A DNA stretch of 64,000 nt from JBEBGV01 sp040081265 (GTDB lineage: Bacteria; Acidobacteriota; Vicinamibacteria; Vicinamibacterales; UBA2999). Each line of letters opens with the position of its first letter. Positions within the stretch are counted from its first letter, which is position 1. The notes beneath the pieces were generated by a model that was given only the letters and a program-made list of their open reading frames with translations, had not been told where the DNA came from and ran no database searches. Shown here in pieces: positions 41,842-49,555 of this stretch. The stretch spans positions 1-64,000 of the forward strand of contig JBEBGV010000004.1 in the NCBI GenBank assembly GCA_040081265.1. Reading direction: 5' to 3'. Made by a program: the position numbers and the translations under genes.

Positions 41842-43098
41842 ATGACGCGGAAATGGCTCGTTGTCGCCGTTGCCCTCGCCGCAGCAGGTGGTGCGGCCGC
41901 CTACTTCCTCGACGAGCGAACGGCCGCGCCGCCGTCGATGACGACGGCCCGCGTGACGCGAGGCGACGTGGTCGAAACCGTGGAGGCCACAGGAACACTG
42001 CAGGCCGTGACGACGGTGCAGGTTGGCACGCAGGTGTCTGGCGCGATCAAGGCATTGCATGCCGACTTCAACAGCCGGGTCCGCCGTGGTCAGGTTGTCG
42101 CCGAACTCGACCCGTCACTGTTCCAGACCCAGGTCGAGCAGGCACGGGCCACGGTGGCGCGACTGCAGGCCGACGCCGGCCGCACGCAGGTTCAGCTCGA
42201 GGACGCTGAGACCAAACTCAGGCGCGCTGAAAAACTATCCAGTCAACTGCTGATCTCGGCCTCCGATCTTGAGACCGCCGGGGTGGCTCGTCGCGAAGCC
42301 GAGGCAGCCCTGAAAGCCGCCAACGCGCAGGTTGCTCAAGCGCGCGCCTCGCTCAATCAGTCTGAGGTCAATCTCGCCCACACCATCATCAGGGCGCCGA
42401 TAGATGGCGTCGTGATCTCACGCAACGTCGATGTCGGACAAACGGTCGCCGCCAGCATGCAGGCACCGATCCTGTTCGTGATCGCCCGCGATCTGACCGA
42501 GATGCAGGTGAACGCGGCCGTCGGTGAGTCCGACATCGGACGCATCACGGCCGGCCAGGGAGTGACGTTCCGGGTCGATGCCTATCCGAGCCGCACCTAC
42601 TCAGGTCGCGTGTCGCAGGTGCGCCTCCAGGCCGTTGTCGAGCAGAACGTCGTCAGCTACGTCACCGTCATCGACGTGCCCAACCCCGACATGACGCTCA
42701 GGCCAGGGATGACGGCGACCGTCACCATCGAGGTGGAGCGGGCATCGAGTGTCCTGCGTGTGCCCAACGCCGCGACCCGCCTTCGTCCGACCGCGGAGGT
42801 GCTCGAGCAGTTGGGGGCGACAACCGGGCCAGGTCAGGGTTCAGGCGATGGCCGTCAGGACGTCGTGTGGGTCGTGCGGTCGGGTCGGCCCGAGCGCGTG
42901 CCGGTCACCATTGGCGTGTCAGATGGAACGATGACGGCCCTCGTCGACGGCGACGTGAGCGAGGGCGATGAGGTGCTGACCGGTATTGCTGCTGGCACGG
43001 GTGCGGCTGCGGCCACCGGGACCACATCGCCACTGCTGCCCGTCAATCCGCGCGGGGGGGCGCGAGGCTCGTCAACTGGCCGTCGCTCCGGGCCTTGA
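41842..43098 (+). CDS. Periplasmic adaptor (MacA-like)
   Basis: The 418-aa adaptor starts MTRKWLVVAVALAAAGGAAA, an inner-membrane anchor, then VGTQVSGAIKALHADFNSRV (first lipoyl half) and a coiled-coil hairpin about residues 95-185. TIIRAPIDGVVISRNVDVGQ is the second half, and a beta-barrel with VPNPDMTLRPGMTATVTIE follows. This is the classic MacA layout. It is the first gene of a rightward operon with ATPase and MacB-like permease. A GGAAGGG ribosome site precedes the ATG. Confidence 0.87.
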   Translation: MTRKWLVVAVALAAAGGAAAYFLDERTAAPPSMTTARVTRGDVVETVEATGTLQAVTTVQVGTQVSGAIKALHADFNSRVRRGQVVAELDPSLFQTQVEQARATVARLQADAGRTQVQLEDAETKLRRAEKLSSQLLISASDLETAGVARREAEAALKAANAQVAQARASLNQSEVNLAHTIIRAPIDGVVISRNVDVGQTVAASMQAPILFVIARDLTEMQVNAAVGESDIGRITAGQGVTFRVDAYPSRTYSGRVSQVRLQAVVEQNVVSYVTVIDVPNPDMTLRPGMTATVTIEVERASSVLRVPNAATRLRPTAEVLEQLGATTGPGQGSGDGRQDVVWVVRSGRPERVPVTIGVSDGTMTALVDGDVSEGDEVLTGIAAGTGAAAATGTTSPLLPVNPRGGARGSSTGRRSGP

Positions 43099-43105
43099 GG
43101 CTTCT

Positions 43106-43858
43106 ATGGCTTCGCTCATCAGCGTGAAAGACCTGAGCAGGACCTACCACCTCGGCAGCGTGGAGGTGCCCGCGCTCCGCGGGGCATCGATCGACGTCAT
43201 GCCCGGGGAGTTCATTGCGCTGACCGGTCCTTCCGGCTCCGGCAAGTCGACCTTCATGCACCTGCTGGGGTGTCTCGACAGGCCGACGTCGGGGACCCAT
43301 CTGTTCAATGGTCGCGACGTCTCCACGCTGTCATCCCGACAGCTGGCACGGGTGCGCAACCTCGAGATCGGATTCGTCTTTCAAGGGTTCAACCTGCTGC
43401 CTCGCACGTCGGCGGTCGAGAACGTCGAGCTGCCGCTGGTCTACGCGAGCGGCGTGTCGGCGCGCGAGCGGAGAACGCGCGCGACGGCCGCTCTCGAGGC
43501 AGTGGGCCTCGGTGCGTTCCTCGAGCATCATCCCAATCAGATGTCGGGCGGACAACAGCAGCGCGTGGCCATTGCGCGCGCGCTCGTCAACTCACCGGCA
43601 CTGCTGCTCGCAGACGAGCCGACCGGCAACCTCGACACGCGTACCAGCATCGAGGTGATCGATATCTTTCAGCGGCTCAACGCCGAGCGCGGGCTGACCA
43701 TCGTGATGGTCACGCATGAGCCGGACATCGCCCAGTACGCGAAGCGGCTTGTCGCGTTCAGGGACGGGCGGATCCAGAGTGACCAGCCGGTGACGGCACG
43801 ACAGTCGGCATCCGCGGACCTTGCGGCGCTGGCGGTCGGCGAGCATTCGGCAGCGTGA
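43106..43858 (+). CDS. ABC exporter ATPase (MacB-type)
   Basis: The 250-aa ATPase has Walker A ALTGPSGSGKSTFMHLLGCL, Q-loop FVFQGFNLLPRTSAVENVEL, signature QMSGGQQQRVAIARAL, Walker B L-L-L-A-D-E-P-T-G-N and the His of MVTHEPDI. E-P-T-G-N-L-D-T-R and the phrase FQGFNLL are typical of MacB/LolD. It is seven bases after the adaptor and six before the permease. The start MASLISVKDLSRTYHLG fits the family and leaves out 40 spurious upstream residues. Confidence 0.9.
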   Translation: MASLISVKDLSRTYHLGSVEVPALRGASIDVMPGEFIALTGPSGSGKSTFMHLLGCLDRPTSGTHLFNGRDVSTLSSRQLARVRNLEIGFVFQGFNLLPRTSAVENVELPLVYASGVSARERRTRATAALEAVGLGAFLEHHPNQMSGGQQQRVAIARALVNSPALLLADEPTGNLDTRTSIEVIDIFQRLNAERGLTIVMVTHEPDIAQYAKRLVAFRDGRIQSDQPVTARQSASADLAALAVGEHSAA

Positions 43859-43864
43859 GGCACC

Positions 43865-45085
43865 ATGTCATTCGCTGTCACCTTCACGATCGCCATCAGG
43901 GCCCTGCGCCGCAACGCGCTCAGGACATCCCTGACCGCCCTGGGCCTGATCATCGGCGTGGCGGCGGTGATTGTGATGATGGCGATCGGTCGAGGTGCGC
44001 AGGCGTCCATTGAGACACAGATCCGCAGCGCCGGGTCGAATCTGATCATCGTCACGGCGGGCTCCGGCACATTTGGTCCCGTGCGGCAGGGCCAGGGCGC
44101 GACGACCACCCTGACTGCCGCTGACGCGGCGGCGATTCGCGCTGAGCTGCCCGGGATCCGCTACCTGTCTCCTGGCGTGAACCTGCGCTCGCAGATCGTG
44201 GCCGAGCGGAGCAACTGGAACACCCAGGTGCAGGGAGTCGGCGATGAGTTCGCCGCGTTGCGGTCGTGGCCGGCCGAGGCCGGCGTCTTCTTCACCCAGC
44301 AGGATGTCGTCCGCGCGAGTCGGGTGGCCGTGCTGGGCTCGGTGGCGCGGGACCAGCTCTTCGGGGTCGGAGCGGATCCAACCGGGTCCATCATTCGGAT
44401 TCGCAACCTGCCGTTTCGGGTCGTGGGTGTCCTGGCGCGGAAGGGCCAGGCGGCGATGGGACAGGATCAGGACGATACGATCATCCTGCCGTACACCACC
44501 GTGCAGAAGCGCCTGCTCGGCATCACCTACGTGCAGAACATCACAATCTCGGCCGAGAGTGAAGAGGCGCTGGCGGGCCTGACGACGCGTGTGGCGGCTT
44601 TGCTGCGTGAACGACACCGCATCACGGCAGGAGAAGACGACGACTATTCGGTGCGAACGCTGGAGGAGATGGCCAGCGTCCTGACGTCGGCGACCGGCAC
44701 GATGAGGTGGCTGCTCGCCGCCGTGGCCCTGGTGTCGCTGCTGGTCGGCGGCATCGGCATCATGAACATCATGCTGGTATCGGTCACCGAGCGAACCAGG
44801 GAGATCGGTCTCCGGCTGTCGGTCGGGGCCCGCGACATCGATGTGCTGCTCCAGTTCCTCGTCGAAGCCATCGTGCTGAGCGTGGTTGGGGGAGCCATCG
44901 GTATCGCGATGGGCTGGGCCACTGCGGTCACCGTCGGCCGCCTCCTGCAGTGGACCACCACCGTGACCTCGGGTGCGGTGCTCCTCGCATTCGGATTCGC
45001 GGTCACGACTGGCGTCTTCTTCGGCTTCTATCCGGCCCGCAAGGCCGCCCGTCTCAATCCGATCGACGCACTCCGCTACGAATAG
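43865..45085 (+). CDS. ABC exporter permease (MacB/FtsX type)
   Basis: The 406-aa permease has helix 1 (LTALGLIIGVAAVIVMMAIG), a periplasmic MacB core domain about residues 45-270, then three helices: LLAAVALVSLLVGGIGIMNI, VLSVVGGAIGIAMGWATAV and AVLLAFGFAVTTGVFFGFY. It ends PARKAARLNPIDALRYE, the conserved MacB tail. It completes a four-helix half exporter that works as a dimer with the adaptor and ATPase. The exported compound is unknown. Confidence 0.9.
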   Translation: MSFAVTFTIAIRALRRNALRTSLTALGLIIGVAAVIVMMAIGRGAQASIETQIRSAGSNLIIVTAGSGTFGPVRQGQGATTTLTAADAAAIRAELPGIRYLSPGVNLRSQIVAERSNWNTQVQGVGDEFAALRSWPAEAGVFFTQQDVVRASRVAVLGSVARDQLFGVGADPTGSIIRIRNLPFRVVGVLARKGQAAMGQDQDDTIILPYTTVQKRLLGITYVQNITISAESEEALAGLTTRVAALLRERHRITAGEDDDYSVRTLEEMASVLTSATGTMRWLLAAVALVSLLVGGIGIMNIMLVSVTERTREIGLRLSVGARDIDVLLQFLVEAIVLSVVGGAIGIAMGWATAVTVGRLLQWTTTVTSGAVLLAFGFAVTTGVFFGFYPARKAARLNPIDALRYE

Positions 45086-45093
45086 CAACGCGA

Positions 45094-45127
45094 TACTAAC
45101 CTTTGTATTCGCGTCTTATATTTAGTA
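45094..45127. promoter_or_regulatory. Promoter and likely PadR operator
   Basis: TACTAA (45094-45099) and TTAGTA (45122-45127) are inverted copies flanking an AT-rich stretch that contains a TATATT -10 box (45117-45122). The region is far richer in A/T than its surroundings. PadR regulators bind such spaced repeats over their own promoter. Confidence 0.5.
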
Positions 45128-45137
45128 AGCTTAAGGC

Positions 45138-45446
45138 GTGCCCGTCGCCAACAACCCCACGCTGCCTCCCAAGGAGCGACTGATTCTCGAACTGCTGGTT
45201 TCGTCGGGTCCGATGTATGGACTGGAACTGGTGCAGCGCTCTGGCGGCGCCCTCAAACGCGGCACCGTGTACGTCACTCTGGGGCGGATGGAAACGAAGG
45301 GCTTCGTCACGTCGGAGCAGGAGGAACTACCCGAAGGCGCCATCGGCCTGCCGCGTCGGCGGTATCGACCAACGGGTCTTGGCGAACGCGCGCTTGCCGC
45401 CTGGGGCGTGTACACGCGCGCACTGGAGTTGGGGTGGCAGTCATGA
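45138..45446 (+). CDS. PadR family transcriptional regulator
   Basis: The 102-aa winged-helix protein has LPPKERLILELLVSSGPMYG as its first helix, then LELVQRSGGALKRGTVYVTL as the recognition helix with the usual G-T-V-Y-x-x-L, and RRRYRPTGLGERALA as the wing. It ends soon after the wing and lacks the long C-terminal dimer helix. Start GTG 45138. It sits 52 bp after the MacB-like permease behind its own promoter and overlaps the next gene by ATGA. It probably represses itself and perhaps the exporter. Confidence 0.85.
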   Translation: MPVANNPTLPPKERLILELLVSSGPMYGLELVQRSGGALKRGTVYVTLGRMETKGFVTSEQEELPEGAIGLPRRRYRPTGLGERALAAWGVYTRALELGWQS

Positions 45447-46093
45447 TGAACTCCGACATGCCTCGGAAGGTCCCCGGCCGCCTGGTGTTGCGGATCGCTC
45501 GCAGCGTGTTCAGTGATGCCGCAGTGGAGACGATGGTGGTCCCTGCCATCGCCGACCTGCAGCGCGAGGCGGCTGCGGCTCCGCACGCCCGTGCTCGCAT
45601 GCTGGCTCGCGCGCGCGGCTATGCAGGGTTGTGGGCGGTGATTGGTCTCGCCGCGCTCGTCCCGAGTGCCGGCGCCGGCGCGCCCGTGTTGATGGCGCTG
45701 CTGGGACGCAGCGGCGGCTTCCTCGTCGCACTTCTCCTGCCCCTGCTGTTTGCGTCGTTGTGGCCGATGTTCGGTGCCTTCATCTCGGGCGCCGCTGTCG
45801 CCGGCATCGCGTTTACCTTCGTCATTCGCGCCTGGAACGACCGTCATCCGGCCACCCTTGCCAGGCGCCACGCGGCGGGGAAGGAGCCGGAAATCAACCT
45901 CTCTGGCATTCCGGTCGGAGGTGATGTTGGCGGCTTTCTCTTCGTCGTCGCCAGCGTGGTGATGATGTTAGGCTTGCCGAGTCTGCGCGGGTTCGTCATC
46001 GGTGCTACGACGGCGGCGGCGCTCCTGGCGTGCGGCCTGCTGACGTGGCGGCGCCACCACCTGGAGTCACCGGGCCGCCGAATCATCGGGTAG
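45443..46093 (+). CDS. Membrane protein coupled to PadR
   Basis: The 216-aa protein begins MMNSDMPRKVPGRLVLRIAR, a soluble N-terminal helix region of about 60 residues, then four hydrophobic segments including GLWAVIGLAALVPSAGAG, FLVALLLPLLFASLWPMF and GFLFVVASVVMMLGLP. PadR regulators in acidobacteria are often followed by such permease-like or anti-factor proteins that share the message. Coupling by ATGA supports a joint role. No family is recognised. Confidence 0.6.
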   Translation: MMNSDMPRKVPGRLVLRIARSVFSDAAVETMVVPAIADLQREAAAAPHARARMLARARGYAGLWAVIGLAALVPSAGAGAPVLMALLGRSGGFLVALLLPLLFASLWPMFGAFISGAAVAGIAFTFVIRAWNDRHPATLARRHAAGKEPEINLSGIPVGGDVGGFLFVVASVVMMLGLPSLRGFVIGATTAAALLACGLLTWRRHHLESPGRRIIG

Positions 46094-46116
46094 GTTCCCT
46101 CACCCTCGAGTGCATC

Positions 46117-47562
46117 ATGTCCGGCGATGCCGATCTCTGCTTCCTGAGCGCACGTGAACTCGCCGCCCTGATTCAGACGAGGCAGGTGTCGGCTCGCGAG
46201 GTCATGTCGGCGCATCTCGAACGGATCGGTCGCGTCAATCCGACGGTCAACGCCATCGTTGCGAAGCTGGACGATGAGCAGTGCCTGGCACTGGCGATTG
46301 CCGCGGACGAGCGGGCCGCGAAGGGCGAATCACTCGGGCCTCTCCACGGAATGCCGATCGCGTTCAAGGACCTTCAGCCCGCGGTCGGGTTTCCGTTCGC
46401 GCGTGGGTCGATGGTCTATCGCAACGACATGCCGGCCGAGGACTCGGTGCTGGTGGAGCGGCTGCGTCAGGCTGGCGTCATTCCCATCGGGAAGACCAAC
46501 ACGCCCGAGTTCGGGATGGGTTCGCACACCTACAACAAGGTGTATGGCACAACGGTGAATCCGTACGACCCGACCAAGAGTGCAGGCGGGTCGAGTGGGG
46601 GAGCGGCTGCTGCGCTGGCCAGCGGGATGTTGCCGATTGCGGATGGCAGCGACCTTGGCGGGTCGCTGCGAAACCCCGGAAGCTTCAACAACGTGGTCGG
46701 GATGCGCCCCACCGTCGGCCTGGTCCCCACCGATCCCACAGCGCTGCCGCTCATCTCCTTTTCCGTCAACGGGCCGATGGCGAGAACCGTGTCGGATGTC
46801 GCGTGGCTGCTGGGCGTGATGGCCGGTCACGACCCGGGCTGTGCGGGGTCAGACCTGGGTCAGACCGGGGTCAGACCAGGGTCAGACCCCGCGGGATTTT
46901 TCGCACCCCTGGGCCGCAGTTTCCGCGGAACGCGTGTGGCGTGGTGCCCGGACCTCGGTGGCCTGCCGCTGGACTCGCGGGTCCGCAGCGTTCTGTCGGC
47001 GCAGCGGACGACGTTTGAAGACCTGGGCTGCGTGGTCGAGGACGTCGCTCCTGACCTCTCGGGAGCAGATGCGCTCTTCCTGACCCTTCGCGCCTTCCGC
47101 AGCGCCACGCTGCTCGGACCACTCCTGGCCAGCAGTCGCGACCAACTGAAGGCTGAGGCGGTGGGCGAGATTGAAGCCGGGCTGGCGCTCACGGCCGCTG
47201 ATGTCGGGCTGGCGATGCTCGAACATGGTCAGCTGCTCGAGCGGATGCGACGGTTCCAGGCGCAATACGAGTTCATCCTCTGCACCGTCAGCCAGCTTCC
47301 CCCGTTTGATGCGACGCTGGACTGGCCGCACACGATCGACGGCGTGCCGATGGACCACTACGTCGCATGGATGAAGTCGGCCTACTGGATCAGCGCGACA
47401 CTTCGCCCCGCGATCTCGGTGCCGGCGGGGTTCACGCCAGAGGGGTTGCCCGTGGGCCTTCAGATTGTCGGCCGACACCGGGACGACCTCGCCGTCCTGC
47501 AGCTCGCCTACGCGTTCGAGCAGGCGACGCAGTTCGGGAGACGGCGTCCAGCAGCCGTGTGA
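46117..47562 (+). CDS. Amidase signature family enzyme
   Basis: The 481-aa enzyme hydrolyses an unknown amide by a Ser-cisSer-Lys triad. The Lys lies in GMPIAFKDLQPAVGFPFARG. The Gly/Ser-rich motif is KSAGGSSGGAAAALASGMLP, with the cis-Ser, and the nucleophile is in D-L-G-G-S-L-R-N-P-G-S. G-L-V-P and PISVPAGFTPEGLPVGLQIV end the fold. An in-frame block of four 11-bp repeats encodes GSDLGQTGVRPGSDP in the middle, probably a surface loop. The ATG at 46117 was chosen because the longer frame begins inside the upstream gene. Confidence 0.83.
   Translation: MSGDADLCFLSARELAALIQTRQVSAREVMSAHLERIGRVNPTVNAIVAKLDDEQCLALAIAADERAAKGESLGPLHGMPIAFKDLQPAVGFPFARGSMVYRNDMPAEDSVLVERLRQAGVIPIGKTNTPEFGMGSHTYNKVYGTTVNPYDPTKSAGGSSGGAAAALASGMLPIADGSDLGGSLRNPGSFNNVVGMRPTVGLVPTDPTALPLISFSVNGPMARTVSDVAWLLGVMAGHDPGCAGSDLGQTGVRPGSDPAGFFAPLGRSFRGTRVAWCPDLGGLPLDSRVRSVLSAQRTTFEDLGCVVEDVAPDLSGADALFLTLRAFRSATLLGPLLASSRDQLKAEAVGEIEAGLALTAADVGLAMLEHGQLLERMRRFQAQYEFILCTVSQLPPFDATLDWPHTIDGVPMDHYVAWMKSAYWISATLRPAISVPAGFTPEGLPVGLQIVGRHRDDLAVLQLAYAFEQATQFGRRRPAAV
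46846..46888. repeat. Four 11-bp repeats inside the amidase gene
   Basis: GGGTCAGACC occurs at 46846, 46857, 46868 and 46879 with a single variable base between copies. The family resembles GGGGTC-n-GACCCC palindromic repeats, of which a full one is at 53978-54000. Confidence 0.7.
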
Positions 47563-47631
47563 GTCAGATGTCTGACGGGCGAGACTGGAACCCTTTCTCA
47601 GCCGCGTCAGCGTCTTGCAGAGAAGCCCGAG

Positions 47632-47808
47632 CTAGCTACAGCCGGGGTGGCCGCAGTCACACTTGAGCTCGGCCAGGTCTTTGGAATCCTGACAGTGCTG
47701 GCTGCAAAACTTGCCGAACGGGCCGTCGGCCTTCACCGGGCAATTGCAGACTTCGTGCGCGCAGGTGTTGAGATCGGACGCGTGATGCTGAGGGTGATGA
47801 GTCGTCAT
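47632..47808 (-). CDS. Metallothionein-like Cys/His-rich peptide
   Basis: The 58-aa product has a His-rich start (MTTHHPQHHASDLNTCAHE). Cysteines are at 16, 21, 23, 35, 39, 50, 52 and 57, in patterns C-N-C, F-C-S-Q-H-C and C-D-C-G-H-P-G-C. Eight Cys and several His in so short a protein match bacterial metallothioneins (SmtA/BmtA type), which bind Zn, Cd or Cu in clusters. A strong GGAGG ribosome site precedes the ATG. It sits alone, convergent with the amidase. Confidence 0.78.
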   Translation of the reverse strand: MTTHHPQHHASDLNTCAHEVCNCPVKADGPFGKFCSQHCQDSKDLAELKCDCGHPGCS

Positions 47809-47880
47809 GTTGGTGCCTCCGCGTAGCCACCCTGCATGCGGTACGCCAGACCTAGCCGAACAGTGCGGGCCCGCGCAGGC

Positions 47881-48303
47881 TTATCCGCCGGCGGGCTTCC
47901 AGTCCTCCGCGGCGGAGGTGTTCTTTACGCCATTGATGGCCATGACGCTCGTGTAGTTGCCCGAGCGCTCCCCGCTGAAGAGCGGATTCATCTTCACCGT
48001 AATCGTGGCGCCGTAGGTCAACACGGTGGGCGTGAGTCCGCGCTGCGTCTGGTTCTGGACCGTCGACATTTCGACGGCCCATGTTTCTGGCGCGCTGAGC
48101 GCGACACCGTCCTTCTTGACGGCCCGCACCTGCAGGTAGACGTGCGGGTTGGCAAAGCGCACGCCGGTGATCGTGCCTTCGATGACGACCTCTTTGCTGC
48201 CATCGAACATGGCGTGCGAGTGGTGCGCCTGCACGGGCACGATCGCAACCGTGAAGGCCGCAATGAGGGTCGCTGTGATGCCGCCGAGAATCATCTTGTT
48301 CAT
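47881..48303 (-). CDS. DUF6152 family secreted protein
   Basis: The 140-aa protein starts MNKMILGGITATLIAAFT with signal peptide to P-V-Q-A. The DUF6152 motif follows: HHSHAMFDGSKEVVIEGTIT, then GVRFANPHVYLQVRAV and WAVEMSTVQNQTQRGL. The H-H-S H and F-x-N-P-H blocks may bind metal. It overlaps the upstream 407-aa gene by ATGA and ends a three-gene export operon. Function of the family is unknown. Confidence 0.8.
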   Translation of the reverse strand: MNKMILGGITATLIAAFTVAIVPVQAHHSHAMFDGSKEVVIEGTITGVRFANPHVYLQVRAVKKDGVALSAPETWAVEMSTVQNQTQRGLTPTVLTYGATITVKMNPLFSGERSGNYTSVMAINGVKNTSAAEDWKPAGG

Positions 48304-49523
48304 CGCGTGCCTCCGAGTTCGAGGATAGACGGCGCCGGCGGCGCCTGTCCCTGCTTCTTCGCCTCTTCCGCCTTCATCCAGTTGGTGTACCACGGTGTCA
48401 GGTCGAAGATGTCCTTGTAGCCCGGCTGTCCAGGCGCCACGTCCGCGATCCAGCCTTTCTCGTCGTGAAAGACGTTGTTGGTGGACACACAGTCGTTCTG
48501 GAGCGGAACCTGGTACTCTGCCGCGCGAGCGAATACGCCGACGCTGTGCTGGGGAGCCGCGTACGCGACTGGGTCGTAGCGCGTGACATCGACCAGAAGG
48601 TTATCGCCGGAGCGGTAGTACCGCTCGATCATCTGCATCTCCGCTGAATACTCCGCCTCACCATGCCCGCGCATGTTCGGATGCAGGTTCTTCGTCCAGA
48701 CCACGAGCTCGTCGCGGTCCCAGAAGGCGATCGACTCGCCCATGAAGCTGGGGATCGACTGGTCGGGTGGGAGGAAATCGCGGCCGACCACGATGTAGCG
48801 CCCCTCATACACCGGGTTCGGGTTGTTGAAATGAACGAGCGGGCCGTTGAAGTTCGCGTAACGGAAGGCCCACGTGCCGGCGCCCCCATAGGCGTTGGGC
48901 AGGCAGCTGTCGGCTGGCCACCAGTGGCGCCCTTCGATCTCGGCCTGGATGGACATCGCAAAGCGAGGCTTATACGCGGCCGACATGCTCGCGTAGTAGT
49001 CGCGTTGCATGACGTTGCCGGCGCCGCCGCCGCCCCACTGACCTGACCAGTCGGTCGGCGTTGACGGCTGGGCGGCCCCCCCGCGTCCACCGTTGGCTGC
49101 CGTGCGCCAGGCGCGCCAGTGTTCTTCCGCGCTTGTATAGGAATAGGGCGTGGCGAGGATCAAGCTCTGCCCACCGTTACCCTGCAACCCGTTCCAGAAC
49201 TGCTGAAACGTCTTGCCGTCCCGGTACGCGGCGAGCCAATTGCCTTCCCACGTCTGGTTCCAGAGATTGCCGCCCCAGTTGTGGAACGGATCAGCGGGGT
49301 CGACTGCCGCGTTGTAGCGGTACTGCGCCTGATACTGTTGTGGCGTCTGTCGCCCCGCTCGAACGGCGGCGAACGGATCAGCCGCATCGGTCGCCCGCGT
49401 CACCGCCGGGGGCCGGAGGCTCGTCGGCCCGGCTGGGGGCCCTCCACCGCGCTGCGCCCACGCTGGACTGGCGGTCAGCACGACTCCGGAGAGAAGGATC
49501 GTTGTGAATGTCCACATGTTCAT
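48300..49523 (-). CDS. Secreted hypothetical protein of the DUF6152 operon
   Basis: The 407-aa protein has a signal peptide (MNMWTFTTILLSGVVLTAS, cut near A-W-A-Q). Motifs include NAAVDPADPFHNWGGNLWNQ, RFAMSIQAEIEGRHWWPADS, YEGRYIVVGRDFLPPDQSIP and FWDRDELVVWTKNLHPNMRG. W-x-R-D-E-L-V-V-W-T followed by MQMIERYYR is the same plan as the exported proteins at 17955 and 18941 (G-x-x-L-V-I-x-T then T-E-x-W). It may be the long member of that family. It is followed by DUF6152 with an ATGA overlap. Confidence 0.6.
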   Translation of the reverse strand: MNMWTFTTILLSGVVLTASPAWAQRGGGPPAGPTSLRPPAVTRATDAADPFAAVRAGRQTPQQYQAQYRYNAAVDPADPFHNWGGNLWNQTWEGNWLAAYRDGKTFQQFWNGLQGNGGQSLILATPYSYTSAEEHWRAWRTAANGGRGGAAQPSTPTDWSGQWGGGGAGNVMQRDYYASMSAAYKPRFAMSIQAEIEGRHWWPADSCLPNAYGGAGTWAFRYANFNGPLVHFNNPNPVYEGRYIVVGRDFLPPDQSIPSFMGESIAFWDRDELVVWTKNLHPNMRGHGEAEYSAEMQMIERYYRSGDNLLVDVTRYDPVAYAAPQHSVGVFARAAEYQVPLQNDCVSTNNVFHDEKGWIADVAPGQPGYKDIFDLTPWYTNWMKAEEAKKQGQAPPAPSILELGGTR

Positions 49524-49555
49524 GAAGTGGCCCTCCTGCGGTGCGCGTGCGTCTG

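Noticed and set aside
46846..46888. Four short repeats considered as a CRISPR or origin iterons
   Set aside because: Period is 11 bp with one variable base, inside an intact amidase frame.
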